Shown here: piece by piece, positions 1-8,252 of the stretch
How the letters are laid out: every line of letters begins with the position of its first letter
How positions within the stretch are numbered: the first letter of the stretch is position 1
Source: Ruminococcus flavefaciens MA2007
GTDB lineage: Bacteria > Bacillota > Clostridia > Oscillospirales > Ruminococcaceae
Length of the DNA stretch: 64,000 bases
Assembly (NCBI RefSeq): GCF_000621845.1
Contig: NZ_KK211355.1
Location: forward strand, 207,343 to 271,342
Direction of reading: 5' to 3'
The notes under the pieces: model-generated
What the model was told of the DNA's origin: nothing
What the model saw: the letters and a program-made list of their open reading frames with translations, nothing else
Database searches by the model: none
Translations under genes and position numbers: made by a program

Positions 1-45
1 AAGACTGACAGAGCTTGTATCGACTACGAATATTGAGATGACATT

Positions 46-67
46 CCCCGTGGCACGCAGCACGGGG
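46..67. terminator. Hairpin before the SDR gene
   Basis: Seven-base perfect stem CCCCGTG/CACGGGG with an 8-nt loop. No T-run follows, so it may be the end of an upstream transcript or a leader hairpin of the SDR gene. Confidence 0.35.
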
Positions 68-101
68 ATATCATATATATACCCTATGGGAGGAAGAAAA
101 C

Positions 102-845
102 ATGGTAAACGTAAAAGGCAAATGGGCGCTCATTACGGGCGCGAGCCGTGGAATCGGATATCTTTCCGCGATTTTCATGGCTAAGCAGGGCTGCAATCTC
201 GTTCTCCACAGCAGAACAGAGGAGCACTGCGCAAAGGTCCTCAGCGAGGTAAAGGCGCTGGGCGTTGACGCTTACATTGTGACAGCAGAGCTCTCCGACA
301 TGGAACAGGTAGAAAAAATGTGCCGCACTATCGACGAAAAGGGCACAAAGCTTGACATCATTCTCAACAACGCAGGACTTCAGATAGCCTACAGAACGGA
401 CTATCTCGCAACTCCTGCTTCGGATTACGACATAAGCTTCAGGATAAACACCACCGCTCCAATGATGATATGCTATCATTTCCTTCCGCAGATGAAGGAG
501 CGCGGCTTCGGACGTATAGTCAATACCACCAGCGGTATCGACCTTGAACCCGAGCAGGCAGGCTATTCCGCGGCAAAGGCGGCTCTCAACAAGGTAACAC
601 GGGACCTCGGCAAGAACTACGAGGGCACAGACGTTACTCTCAGCCTTACGGATCCGGGCTGGTGCAGGACAGACCTTGGCGGACCAAATGCGCCTAATTC
701 TCCCGAGAGTGCTCTACCAGGCGTACTTGTGGGAGCTTTCATCGACGACAAGAAGTGCGGACGTATCTTCTCGGCACAGGAGTTTACGGGCATGACTCTT
801 GAGGACGCCGTTGCCAGGGCTGAAAAGCAGGCAGGGGTGTATTAA
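102..845 (+). CDS. Short-chain dehydrogenase/reductase
   Basis: A 247-residue classical SDR, the usual size for the family, predicted cytosolic. The Rossmann cofactor motif TGASRGIG is at residues 12-19 and NNAG at 89-92. Catalytic Ser is near 144 and the Tyr-x3-Lys pair (YSAAK) at 155-159. A GGAGG-like site stands 7 nt before the ATG. SDRs reduce or oxidise hydroxyl/keto groups with NAD(P)H; the substrate cannot be told from sequence. The gene stands alone, followed by a palindromic repeat and folC. FabG-like activity is possible, but no fatty-acid genes are nearby. Confidence 0.85.
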   Translation: MVNVKGKWALITGASRGIGYLSAIFMAKQGCNLVLHSRTEEHCAKVLSEVKALGVDAYIVTAELSDMEQVEKMCRTIDEKGTKLDIILNNAGLQIAYRTDYLATPASDYDISFRINTTAPMMICYHFLPQMKERGFGRIVNTTSGIDLEPEQAGYSAAKAALNKVTRDLGKNYEGTDVTLSLTDPGWCRTDLGGPNAPNSPESALPGVLVGAFIDDKKCGRIFSAQEFTGMTLEDAVARAEKQAGVY

Positions 846-853
846 TTGAGAAT

Positions 854-877
854 GTAGGGGCGCACAGTGTGCGCCCG
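854..877. repeat. Rim-type palindrome, copy 1
   Basis: GGGCGCACA/TGTGCGCCC stem (858-876, one-base loop) preceded by GTAG. It sits between the SDR stop and folC and directly follows a heptamer-like GAATGTA. It could also act as a weak terminator. Confidence 0.7.
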
Positions 878-912
878 TGCAATATTCTGATATAATAACA
901 TAAGGAGTAACC

Positions 913-2163
913 ATGAACATCGAAGAATGTATGAGCTTCATAAATTCCTATACCAAATCAGGGGGCAGGATAACCGACCTCTCCCGTGCAAGGGAGCTTA
1001 TGAAGCGTGTGGGCGATCCCCAGGAGCGCCTTAAATTCGTTCATATCGCAGGCACCAACGGCAAGGGTTCTACCCTTGAATATATCGGCAGAGCATTACA
1101 GCTTGCAGGCTATAAGACGGGAAAATTTACCTCGCCATTTGTTCTGCGCTACACGGACAGGATACGCATAAACGACGACGAGATAGACGAGAAGTCCCTC
1201 TGCGATATAGCGGAGTTCGTAAAGGAGCGCGTTGACGACAAGGCTTATTCCCAGTTTGAGATAACAATGGCGATAGCCATGCTGTGGTTTGAGCGTGAAA
1301 ACTGCGATATAGTTGTACTTGAAACGGGCATAGGCGGAACTCTCGACTCTACAAACGTGATACCGCCGCCCCTGCTTTCGGTGATAACGTCGATCTCTCT
1401 CGACCACACGGCGCTTCTCGGTGATACCGTTGAGGAGATAGCCTCCCACAAGGCAGGCATAATCAAGAGCGGCTCAGCGGTCATACTCTCCGATGACAAT
1501 CCCGACAGCGTCAAGGAGCTTGTCCGTGAAACTGCCGAGAGAGTGGGAGCGGAGCTCGTACCTCTTGAACCTGTTATTCCTGCGGCAGACGGCGGACTCT
1601 TCTCGCCGTTTATCTACAGGGGAGTAAAGCTTTCTCCTGCAATGGCTGGCATACACCAGAAGTACAACGCCCAGACTGCCATAACAGCCTGTCTTTACCT
1701 GAGAAGCAAGGGCTTCGAGGTAAGCGACGGCGCCATAATAGAGGCTGTGGAGACCACACAGGTCAAGGCGCGTGTGCAGTACATAGACGGCGAGCCCCCT
1801 GTTATAGTGGACGGCGGTCATAACCCCTCGGGAGTGAATATGCTGTCCCTTATGCTGATGTATCTCAGCACGAGAGGGAAGAAGATATACACAGTCATGG
1901 GCATGGTGGATTCCAAGGACTATGTGGACTGCGTAAAGACCATATCGGGACTTTCGGACAAGCTTTTCGCAGTTGACGGCTTTGCGCCCAATGCAGTATC
2001 CGCCGAGACTATCGCGGATATAGCTTCATTCCGTACAGAAGCGGAGTTCGGGACTCTTGCGGAGTGCGCGGAAAAGGCAAAAGCGCTTGCCCGTGAGAAC
2101 AACGGAGTTGCGGTGATATGCGGCTCTTTGTATCTTGCCAGCGAGTACCTTAACAGCCGTTAG
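913..2163 (+). CDS. folC: Folylpolyglutamate/dihydrofolate synthase
   Basis: A 416-residue Mur-ligase-family enzyme that adds glutamate to (dihydro)folate, and in bifunctional members joins dihydropteroate to glutamate, in the cytosol. The ATP-binding P-loop GTNGKGS is at 47-53, followed by a cluster of TSPF/YTDRIRI type typical of FolC. The second-domain DGGHNPSG motif is near residue 300. Length matches the family. AAGGAG lies 6 nt before the ATG, and TATAAT at 891-896 may be its -10 box. It is not linked to other folate genes here. Whether it has both activities cannot be decided from sequence. Confidence 0.93.
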   Translation: MNIEECMSFINSYTKSGGRITDLSRARELMKRVGDPQERLKFVHIAGTNGKGSTLEYIGRALQLAGYKTGKFTSPFVLRYTDRIRINDDEIDEKSLCDIAEFVKERVDDKAYSQFEITMAIAMLWFERENCDIVVLETGIGGTLDSTNVIPPPLLSVITSISLDHTALLGDTVEEIASHKAGIIKSGSAVILSDDNPDSVKELVRETAERVGAELVPLEPVIPAADGGLFSPFIYRGVKLSPAMAGIHQKYNAQTAITACLYLRSKGFEVSDGAIIEAVETTQVKARVQYIDGEPPVIVDGGHNPSGVNMLSLMLMYLSTRGKKIYTVMGMVDSKDYVDCVKTISGLSDKLFAVDGFAPNAVSAETIADIASFRTEAEFGTLAECAEKAKALARENNGVAVICGSLYLASEYLNSR

Positions 2164-2171
2164 CTGTTATG

Positions 2172-2441
2172 AGCATATGAACGGGATTCCAAAGGGACTG
2201 TGTTCCTTTGGTCAGGTCAAGGGTGACTCCCCACAGGGTGGGGAGATGTCGCAACGCGACAGAGGGGACGGACCCGATTAGGGGGACAGCCCTTGCGGGG
2301 AGTGGGGCAGCGCCCCACAGTTACGAAGCGCTCCGCAAGGGTGAATCCCGAAAACAATCCAGTGAATTGTTTTCGGGAGAGGGACGCCCTGTAAGAGAGG
2401 GCGTCCCTTTATCGGGCTGTCGTGGACGCAAGCCCCTACAG
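2172..2441 (+). repeat. Composite hairpin repeat, copy 1
   Basis: About 270 bp made of consecutive hairpins: CCAAAGG/CCTTTGG, CTCCCCA/TGGGGAG, a TGTCGC dyad, a long stem around the word CCAGTG, and GGGACGCCCT/AGGGCGTCCC, ending in AGCCCCTACA. The small open frames inside it look non-coding. The same modules recur at about 12211, 16245 (inverted), 18724 and 55366. Confidence 0.8.
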
Positions 2442-2464
2442 ATGTTGTTTTAGGATATGTTGAT

Positions 2465-2490
2465 TCGGGCGCACGATGTGCGCCCCTACT
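2465..2490. repeat. Rim-type palindrome, copy 2
   Basis: GGGCGCAC-GAT-GTGCGCCC followed by CTACT. It leads directly into a heptamer array. Confidence 0.7.
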
Positions 2491-2530
2491 AATCACTAAG
2501 CACTAACAACTGATCACTTATCACTGATAA
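2488..2530. repeat. Heptamer array, CTNANCA type
   Basis: Six consecutive 7-bp units: CTAATCA, CTAAGCA, CTAACAA, CTGATCA, CTTATCA, CTGATAA. The 7-base step is exact while unit sequence drifts. Confidence 0.65.
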
Positions 2531-2543
2531 TTATTCGCTGACA

Positions 2544-2557
2544 TTACAAAATTGTAA
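2544..2557. promoter_or_regulatory. Palindromic operator before ABC operon
   Basis: Perfect 14-bp palindrome TTACAA-AA-TTGTAA, nested in the inverted pair ACATTAC/GTAATGT. A near-perfect direct repeat (TTGCGTAATGT at about 2560, TTGCGTGATGT at about 2591) and TATAAT at 2601-2606 follow. This looks like a regulator site controlling the transporter operon; the regulator is not in the window. Confidence 0.5.
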
Positions 2558-2662
2558 GGTTGCGTAATGTTAAAAATACGACATAAGCTATTGCGTGATG
2601 TATAATAAGATCATGGAAAGGGAGAACGGCTCCCGAGAAAATGACCGAAAGGAAATGATCTT

Positions 2663-2884
2663 ATGAAAAAGCATACTTCAAAAATTATCAGGATTCTCTA
2701 CCATATCAGCAGCATTTTAATGGTCGTATTCGGTACTGCGGAATTATATGAGATATTTGTTGTAAGAGCAGCCTATGATCCGCGCAGAAGTGTTGTAGAA
2801 GCTCTTTTCTGGAGCACATTTGCAGTTTTCCACCTCTGCAACTGGTATGTAAGAAAACACAAGAACACAATTGATACATTATAA
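2663..2884 (+). CDS. Small membrane protein of the ABC operon
   Basis: A 73-residue protein with two predicted transmembrane helices (about 8-28 and 44-64) and no family I recognise. AAAGGAA precedes the ATG. It ends 12 bp before the ABC ATPase gene, so it is almost certainly co-transcribed with the transporter. It may be an accessory subunit, but nothing in the sequence proves this. Confidence 0.7.
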   Translation: MKKHTSKIIRILYHISSILMVVFGTAELYEIFVVRAAYDPRRSVVEALFWSTFAVFHLCNWYVRKHKNTIDTL

Positions 2885-2896
2885 GGAGATAAAATT

Positions 2897-3661
2897 ATGT
2901 CATTACTCAGATTACAGAACGTTGAAAAATATTACGGAAGCCGTTCAAGCCTTACAAAGGCAGTTGACGATATCTCCTTCAATGTGGAGAAGGGCGAGTT
3001 CACCGCTATAATGGGAGCTTCGGGCAGCGGCAAGACTACTCTCCTCAACTGCATATCCACTATCGACCGCGTTACAGCAGGACATATCATGCTTGAGGAT
3101 ACCGACATCACAAAGCTCAAGGGCAAGGAGCTGAACAAGTTCCGCAGAGATAAGCTGGGCTTTATCTTTCAGGACTTCAACCTTATGGACACCCTGACAG
3201 CCTATGAGAATATCGCCCTTGCACTTTCCATTCAGAAGCGTCCTGCAAAGGAGATAGACAAGGCAGTAAAGACCGTTGCCGAGCAGCTTGGCATAACAGA
3301 GGTGCTTAACAAATACCCCTATGAGATGTCAGGCGGACAGAAGCAGAGAGTAGCCTCCGCAAGAGCTATCGTTACTTCTCCTAAGCTTGTCCTTGCCGAC
3401 GAGCCTACAGGCGCACTGGACTCAAAGTCCTCGAAAATGCTTCTGGAGCGCTTCAACTATCTCAACCATGAGTGCGATGCTACTATTATAATGGTAACTC
3501 ACGACTCATTTACCGCAAGCTATGCTTCGAGAGTTCTTTTCATCAAGGACGGCAAGGTTTTCAACGAGATAAACCGCGGCGGAGACAGTCGAAAGCAGTT
3601 CTTTGACAAGATAATCAACGTAGTTACCCTGCTGGGAGGTGACGTCAGCGATGCTCTTTAA
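2897..3661 (+). CDS. ABC transporter ATPase, BceA-like
   Basis: A 254-residue ATPase of the MacB/LolD/BceA type that powers a partner permease. Walker A GASGSGKTT is at 40-48, signature MSGGQ at 144-148 and Walker B LVLADEP at 164-170. The closing segment is rich in basic and hydrophobic residues, as in BceA. AAGGAG precedes the start. It overlaps the permease gene by 11 nt, implying translational coupling. In Firmicutes such pairs sense or remove cell-wall-active peptides. No BceRS two-component pair lies beside it, so the substrate is open. Confidence 0.9.
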   Translation: MSLLRLQNVEKYYGSRSSLTKAVDDISFNVEKGEFTAIMGASGSGKTTLLNCISTIDRVTAGHIMLEDTDITKLKGKELNKFRRDKLGFIFQDFNLMDTLTAYENIALALSIQKRPAKEIDKAVKTVAEQLGITEVLNKYPYEMSGGQKQRVASARAIVTSPKLVLADEPTGALDSKSSKMLLERFNYLNHECDATIIMVTHDSFTASYASRVLFIKDGKVFNEINRGGDSRKQFFDKIINVVTLLGGDVSDAL

Positions 3662-5714
3662 GATATCCCTCAGCAATATCCGCAAAAGCCTGAAGGACTA
3701 CGCTATATACTTCTTCACCCTTGTCCTCGGAGTTGCGGTATTCTACGTATTCAACGCTATAGAAACACAGACCTCATTCCTGAAAGTGAATGAAGACCAG
3801 CGTGAGATGATAAAGATCCTTACCACCTCTATCTCAGCAGTCAGCGTATTCATAGCGGTAGTCCTCGGACTTCTCATCGTATACGCAAGCCGATTCCTCA
3901 TGAAGCGCAGGAACAAGGAATTTGCCCTGTACATGATGCTGGGCATGAGCAAATGGCGCATATCCGCACTTCTCCTCTGCGAGACAGTTATCATCGGTAT
4001 CGGTTCGCTTTTTGTGGGACTTCTCATCGGCGTGGGACTTTCACAGGTCATGAGCGCCGTAGTCGCAAATCTCTTTGAAGCCGACATGAATGCCTATAAA
4101 TTCACTGTTTCGGGCTCGGCTATCACAAAAACTATCATCTATTTCGGCATTATGTACGCTGTAGTAATGCTGAGAAGCGGCTTTGTTATCAGCAAGTGCC
4201 GTCTTATCACACTTATGAACTCGGGCAGACGCTCAGAGAAGATAACCATGAAGAACCCTTGGGTATGCGTGATAGTATTCCTTATCTCCGCAGCAGCTCT
4301 TGGCTGGGCTTATTACTCAGTAGGCTGGAACGCAGAACACCTCAGTTTAAGAAAGTTCGGCTTGGCTATTATTGTAGGCTGTGTTGCTACATTCTTTATA
4401 TTCTGGTCTGTAGCAGGAATGCTTCTGAGAGTTATGATGTCCGCAAAGGGTATCTACCACCACGGACTCAACAGCTTCACATTCCGTCAGCTCAGCAGCA
4501 AGGTAAACACCACAGTTGCTTCCATGACAGTTATCTGTCTCATGCTTTTCGTTACTATCTGCACTCTTTCCACTGCATTTACTATCAGAAATTCCATGAA
4601 TCAGGGCGTTGAGGAGAATTATCCCGTGGATTTCTATGTTCAATTTGCAGAGAGCGCGGACGATCCCGAGAATCCGTGGCTTTACAAGGGCGGTAATATC
4701 GACGATGTATACGCACAGCAGAACGAAAGCATTTATGACGAGTTCGGAGAATATCTCCACTTCCATGACTATATCGACGATGATTTCACATTATATGACT
4801 TCATTGGAGACAAGAGAGATGAGTTCTTGGAGAATAATAATGAATTTTACTCACGTTTCAACTTCACCGAAACTATCATAAAGCTCAGCGATTACAACGC
4901 TCTTATGAAGCTTTACGGCAAGGAGCAGATAGAGCTTGCCGACGATGAATACGCAGTATGCGCAAATGCTCTTGGCTTTACAGATATTTATACAGGGTTC
5001 CTTAAAGATAAGACCGAGGCAGTAATATACGGCAAATCTCTCAAGCCTAAGTTCACAAAATGTATCGAGACGTCTATCTACCCCGGAATGCAGGCAAATA
5101 ATGCAGGTGCTTTCATAGTTCCCGACAATGCAGTATCAGAGAATGGTCAGTGCTTTGATAATTTTGTGGGCAACTACAAGGCTACAGATAAAAAGGGCAT
5201 TGCAGAAGCTGAGAAAACTGCCCGTGCAAAATGGGAAAACGCAATACACTGGTATACGAGCGACACAAAGGGCGGAACTAACTACAATATGTCCACAAGG
5301 ATAGAGACTGTCAACAGCGCTATAGGAATAGGCGCTATCGTTACATTTCTCGGACTTTACATCGGATTCATCTTCCTCGTTTCCTGCGGCGCTATCCTCG
5401 CACTGAAGGAGCTCTCAGAGAGCGCAGACAGCCTGCCGAGATATACAATGCTCCGCAAGCTTGGCGTAGAGGAGAAGGAGATAACAAAGTCCATATTCAG
5501 ACAGTCCGGAATATTCTTCCTGCTGCCGCTGCTGCTGGCTTGTCTCCACGCATACGTGGGTATGAGATTCGGCAGATTCGGACTTGAACTCCTTATAACG
5601 GGAGATTATATAAAGCCTGTATTATTCACCGCAGCATTGGTCGTGCTGATATACGGCGGATACTTCCTGCTGACATTCCTCGGCAGCAAGGCGGTAACAA
5701 GAGAACAGAAGTAA
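3651..5714 (+). CDS. ABC transporter permease, BceB/FtsX-like
   Basis: About 687 residues. The ATG at 3651 was chosen because GGGAGG lies 11 nt upstream; an in-frame GTG at 3639 has no ribosome site. It has N-terminal membrane helices (about 15-170) of FtsX type, further helices to about residue 300, a large extracytoplasmic region (about 310-545) and a C-terminal set of helices. That layout with one big exposed domain is typical of BceB-type antimicrobial-peptide sensors and exporters. It pairs with the ATPase just upstream, and a strong terminator follows at 5728. Confidence 0.88.
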   Translation: MLFKISLSNIRKSLKDYAIYFFTLVLGVAVFYVFNAIETQTSFLKVNEDQREMIKILTTSISAVSVFIAVVLGLLIVYASRFLMKRRNKEFALYMMLGMSKWRISALLLCETVIIGIGSLFVGLLIGVGLSQVMSAVVANLFEADMNAYKFTVSGSAITKTIIYFGIMYAVVMLRSGFVISKCRLITLMNSGRRSEKITMKNPWVCVIVFLISAAALGWAYYSVGWNAEHLSLRKFGLAIIVGCVATFFIFWSVAGMLLRVMMSAKGIYHHGLNSFTFRQLSSKVNTTVASMTVICLMLFVTICTLSTAFTIRNSMNQGVEENYPVDFYVQFAESADDPENPWLYKGGNIDDVYAQQNESIYDEFGEYLHFHDYIDDDFTLYDFIGDKRDEFLENNNEFYSRFNFTETIIKLSDYNALMKLYGKEQIELADDEYAVCANALGFTDIYTGFLKDKTEAVIYGKSLKPKFTKCIETSIYPGMQANNAGAFIVPDNAVSENGQCFDNFVGNYKATDKKGIAEAEKTARAKWENAIHWYTSDTKGGTNYNMSTRIETVNSAIGIGAIVTFLGLYIGFIFLVSCGAILALKELSESADSLPRYTMLRKLGVEEKEITKSIFRQSGIFFLLPLLLACLHAYVGMRFGRFGLELLITGDYIKPVLFTAALVVLIYGGYFLLTFLGSKAVTREQK

Positions 5715-5727
5715 GCTTATACAGATT

Positions 5728-5760
5728 AAAAAGCCATAAGGTTAAGCCTTATGGCTTTTT
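5728..5760. terminator. Terminator of the ABC operon
   Basis: Stem AAAAAGCCATAAGG/CCTTATGGCTTTTT, 14 bp with a 5-nt loop. The T-run is built into the 3' arm. Confidence 0.9.
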
Positions 5761-5762
5761 CT

Positions 5763-5798
5763 GAGTTATTAGTGGATAGTGCATAGTGATTAGCAGTG
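5763..5798. repeat. Heptamer array, GTNNNTA type
   Basis: Units GTTATTA, GTGGATA, GTGCATA, GTGATTA followed by GCAGTGG CGGCG. A short degenerate 7-bp array ending at a G+C-rich rim, as at other loci. Confidence 0.5.
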
Positions 5799-5906
5799 GC
5801 GGCGTTCCGTCTTCTTCCTACAAACGGATAAAATGCTATAGATTTTTTCCACGACAGACAGGAATATATATAAACCGACAAAATTTTTCCCCCTGTTTGA
5901 AATCTC

Positions 5907-5935
5907 TTGAAAACCGCTGTTTTTAGTAGTATAAT
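5907..5935 (+). promoter_or_regulatory. Promoter of the SulP gene
   Basis: TTGAAA (5907-5912), 17-bp spacer, TATAAT (5930-5935): a close match to the sigma-A consensus. Confidence 0.85.
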
Positions 5936-5988
5936 AGATAGCGTTGCGTGTTTTTTATCAGAAAATAACGGAAAAAGAGGTTAGAAAT

Positions 5989-7710
5989 ATGGCTGAAAAA
6001 GCATTGAAACCCACAGAAGAAAAGCTCAAACCAAAGCTTTTCTCGGTAATGAAGACCTACACCAAGGAGCAGTTCGTAAAGGACGTTATCTCGGGAATAA
6101 TCGTCGCTATCATAGCGCTGCCCCTGTCTATCGCGCTTGCTCTCGCTTCGGGAGTAGGACCTGAGCAGGGACTTTATACCGCTATCATCGCAGGCTTTAT
6201 CGTTTCGTTCTTAGGCGGAAGCCGTGTTCAGATAGCAGGTCCTACGGCGGCATTTGCCACAACTGTTGCGGGAATCGTAGCTGTTGAGGGCATGGACGGA
6301 CTTGCCATATCGGCGATAATGGCTGGTATTATCCTCATAATCATGGGATTCTGCCGCTTCGGAGCTCTCATCAAATACATACCGGGTACTATCACCACGG
6401 GCTTTACCTTTGGTATCGCCGTGACTATCCTCCTCGGACAGGTCAAGGACTTCCTCGGACTTACCTATGATAAGGCTCTTATGCAGGAAAAGCTCGGCTT
6501 TGAGTCGCCTATCGAGACAGTTGAAAAGGTAAAGGCGATAGGTCTGTTTATGGATACTATCAACTGGCAGGCGCTTCTTATCGGCGTTATCTCGCTGGCA
6601 ATACTTATCCTCTGGCCGAAAAAGCTGGAGAAGATACCTGCTTCACTCATTGCGGTCATTGTCTGTTCCGCTATCGTAAAGCTCAGCGATATCAATGTAA
6701 ATACCATTGGTGACCTCTATAAGATATCAAATTCACTTCCGAAGCTCACTGTGCCCGAGGTAACATTCGGCAGAGTAAGAGCTCTTATCCCCAATGCTTT
6801 CACTATTGCAGTCCTTGCAGCTGTTGAGTCGCTTCTGTCCTGCGTTGTTGCAGACGGTATGGTAGGCTCAAAGCACCGCTCAAACATGGAGCTGGTGGCA
6901 CAGGGCGCAGCAAACATCGGCTCGGCATTCTTCGGCGGTATACCTGCTACAGGCGCTATCGCACGTACAGCCGCAAACGTAAAGAACGGCGGACGTACTC
7001 CTATCGCAGGCATGGTACACTCGGTAGTCCTTGTGGTAATACTGGTAGTTCTCATGCCCTATGCTTCACTGATACCGATGCCCACTATCGCAGCTATACT
7101 CTTTATCGTAGCTTATAATATGTGCGGCTGGAGAAACATCAGAAACACAGTAAAGACCGCTCCCAAGAGCGATATCGCTGTACTTTTCGTAACACTGATA
7201 CTTACAGTAGTATTCGACCTTGTAGTCGCTATCGGCGTCGGCATGGTAATGGCTGCACTTCTCTTCATGAAGCGTATGGCAGACGTTACCGAGGCTCATG
7301 CATGGGTTGATGTTGACGATGAGGATACCGATCCCGATAATATCCTCCTGAAGAAGATACCGAAGAACACCCGTGTGTTCGAGATAAACGGACCTATGTT
7401 CTTTGCGGCTACAGATAAGTACAAGTACGTGCTCAGCGACAAGGATATAGACGTTCTCTGTATCAGAATGAGAAATGTTCCTGCTATCGACGCTACAGGC
7501 GTTGAAGCTCTCATGCGTATCGTTAAGCGCTGTGAGCGCCACAACGTAAAGGTTGTATTCTCACACGTGAACGAGCAGCCTATGAAGGTCATGAAAAAGG
7601 CCGGTTTCGTTGAAAAGGTTGGCGAGAAGAACTTCTGCGACCATATCGACACAGCTCTCCAGAGAGCAGAGGAAATAGAGAAAGAAATAGAATCAAAGAA
7701 AGTGAAATAA
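5989..7710 (+). CDS. SulP family anion transporter
   Basis: A 573-residue inner-membrane protein of the SLC26/SulP family (sulfate, bicarbonate or other anions). The ATG at 5989 has a GAGG site 8 nt upstream; a TTG further up has none. There are 10 or more hydrophobic helices in residues 30-430, with a SulP-type motif rich in Gly/Ala (ASGVGPEQGLYTAI) near 60-75. A cytoplasmic STAS domain occupies about 455-555, including the MRNVPAIDATG strand-loop. It is monocistronic between its own promoter and terminator. The anion transported cannot be inferred. Confidence 0.92.
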   Translation: MAEKALKPTEEKLKPKLFSVMKTYTKEQFVKDVISGIIVAIIALPLSIALALASGVGPEQGLYTAIIAGFIVSFLGGSRVQIAGPTAAFATTVAGIVAVEGMDGLAISAIMAGIILIIMGFCRFGALIKYIPGTITTGFTFGIAVTILLGQVKDFLGLTYDKALMQEKLGFESPIETVEKVKAIGLFMDTINWQALLIGVISLAILILWPKKLEKIPASLIAVIVCSAIVKLSDINVNTIGDLYKISNSLPKLTVPEVTFGRVRALIPNAFTIAVLAAVESLLSCVVADGMVGSKHRSNMELVAQGAANIGSAFFGGIPATGAIARTAANVKNGGRTPIAGMVHSVVLVVILVVLMPYASLIPMPTIAAILFIVAYNMCGWRNIRNTVKTAPKSDIAVLFVTLILTVVFDLVVAIGVGMVMAALLFMKRMADVTEAHAWVDVDDEDTDPDNILLKKIPKNTRVFEINGPMFFAATDKYKYVLSDKDIDVLCIRMRNVPAIDATGVEALMRIVKRCERHNVKVVFSHVNEQPMKVMKKAGFVEKVGEKNFCDHIDTALQRAEEIEKEIESKKVK

Positions 7711-7717
7711 ATCAGAA

Positions 7718-7752
7718 GCACCGTGAGGATAAGTCCCTTGCGGTGCTTTTTT
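7718..7752 (+). terminator. Terminator of the SulP gene
   Basis: GCACCG (7718-7723) pairs with CGGTGC (7741-7746), followed by six T. Confidence 0.8.
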
Positions 7753-7853
7753 GACGAATGAGCGTTTAAGTAAAGTCAGACAAAAAAACGTGCGGATTTT
7801 AACGGATATGTATAAAGAACGTCGTTTTGTCCACTTAATCTGCGAAAAATGAG

Positions 7854-7882
7854 TTGTCAATGTATACTATCCATGGTAATAT
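7854..7882 (+). promoter_or_regulatory. Promoter of the small RNA
   Basis: TTGTCA (7854-7859), 17-bp spacer, TAATAT (7877-7882); an overlapping TATAAT (7880-7885) is an alternative -10. The start would fall just before the first hairpin at 7891. Confidence 0.65.
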
Positions 7883-7888
7883 AATACA

Positions 7889-8025
7889 CAGAGAATGGTC
7901 CTTGAAGTTCCAATTCTCATGCAGATAGCAGAAATGCCTATCTGTAAGCCTGCGAGGGCTTTTGAAAATCATCCTCATTGAACCGATACCGAAGTTTCAG
8001 TGTTCTTCGGTGTCGGGATTTTTTT
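7889..8025 (+). ncRNA. Candidate small structured RNA, about 135 nt
   Basis: Four consecutive hairpins: GAGAATGG/CC-ATTCTC (7891-7918); CAGATAG-CA/TG-C-CTATCTG closed by a GAAA tetraloop (7922-7944); AAGCC/GGCTT (7946-7961); and a terminator stem with seven T (7983-8025). It has its own promoter, and the next gene has a separate promoter after the terminator, so this looks like an independent RNA. A 20-codon frame (7919-7981) ends 1 nt before the terminator stem but lacks a good ribosome site; a leader peptide is the main alternative. I recognise no known RNA class. Confidence 0.6.
7983..8025 (+). terminator. Terminator of the small RNA
   Basis: CCGATACCGAAG/CTTCGGTGTCGG, 12 bp with one G-T pair and a 10-nt loop, then TTTTTTT at 8019-8025. 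Confidence 0.9.
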
Positions 8026-8028
8026 GTC

Positions 8029-8057
8029 TTTACAAGACCTTGGAAATATGGTATAAT
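8029..8057 (+). promoter_or_regulatory. Promoter of the ABC-F gene
   Basis: TTTACA (8029-8034), 17-bp spacer, TATAAT (8052-8057), starting only 3 nt after the small-RNA T-run. Confidence 0.75.
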
Positions 8058-8095
8058 AATTTTTGTTGTGCATTAAGACAAGCTTATAAACACAT

Positions 8096-8203
8096 AGTTG
8101 AGAATTGAGAGTTGAGAGTTATGGTGCCGCCTGCGGCGGTATTATTCAAATAATGTTTGCTAAGCGAACACATTAACTCTGAACTCTCTACTCTCAACTC
8201 TAA
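8096..8203. repeat. Inverted heptamer element, GTTGAGA type
   Basis: Left arm of GTTGAGA/ATTGAGA units, core beginning ATGGTG with palindromes GCCGC/GCGGC and GTTTGC/GCGAAC, right arm of five 7-bp units of AACTCTN type. The arms are inverted copies. It lies in the 5' leader of the ABC-F gene. The same architecture with unrelated heptamers occurs at 16016. Confidence 0.75.
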
Positions 8204-8252
8204 ACTGAATCAATTATTACAAAGCTATAATTGATTTGAGAAAGGATCAGAT

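Noticed and set aside
1..36. Possible 3' end of an upstream gene (frame 1, stop at 34-36)
   Set aside because: Eleven codons are too few to recognise a product or to be sure of the frame.
2208..2453. 81-codon open frame
   Set aside because: It lies wholly within a composite hairpin repeat and its sequence simply follows the repeat; the same holds for frames in the other copies.
7919..7981. 20-codon leader peptide for the ABC-F gene
   Set aside because: It lacks a ribosome site, and a separate good promoter lies after the terminator. Kept as an alternative, not as a gene call.
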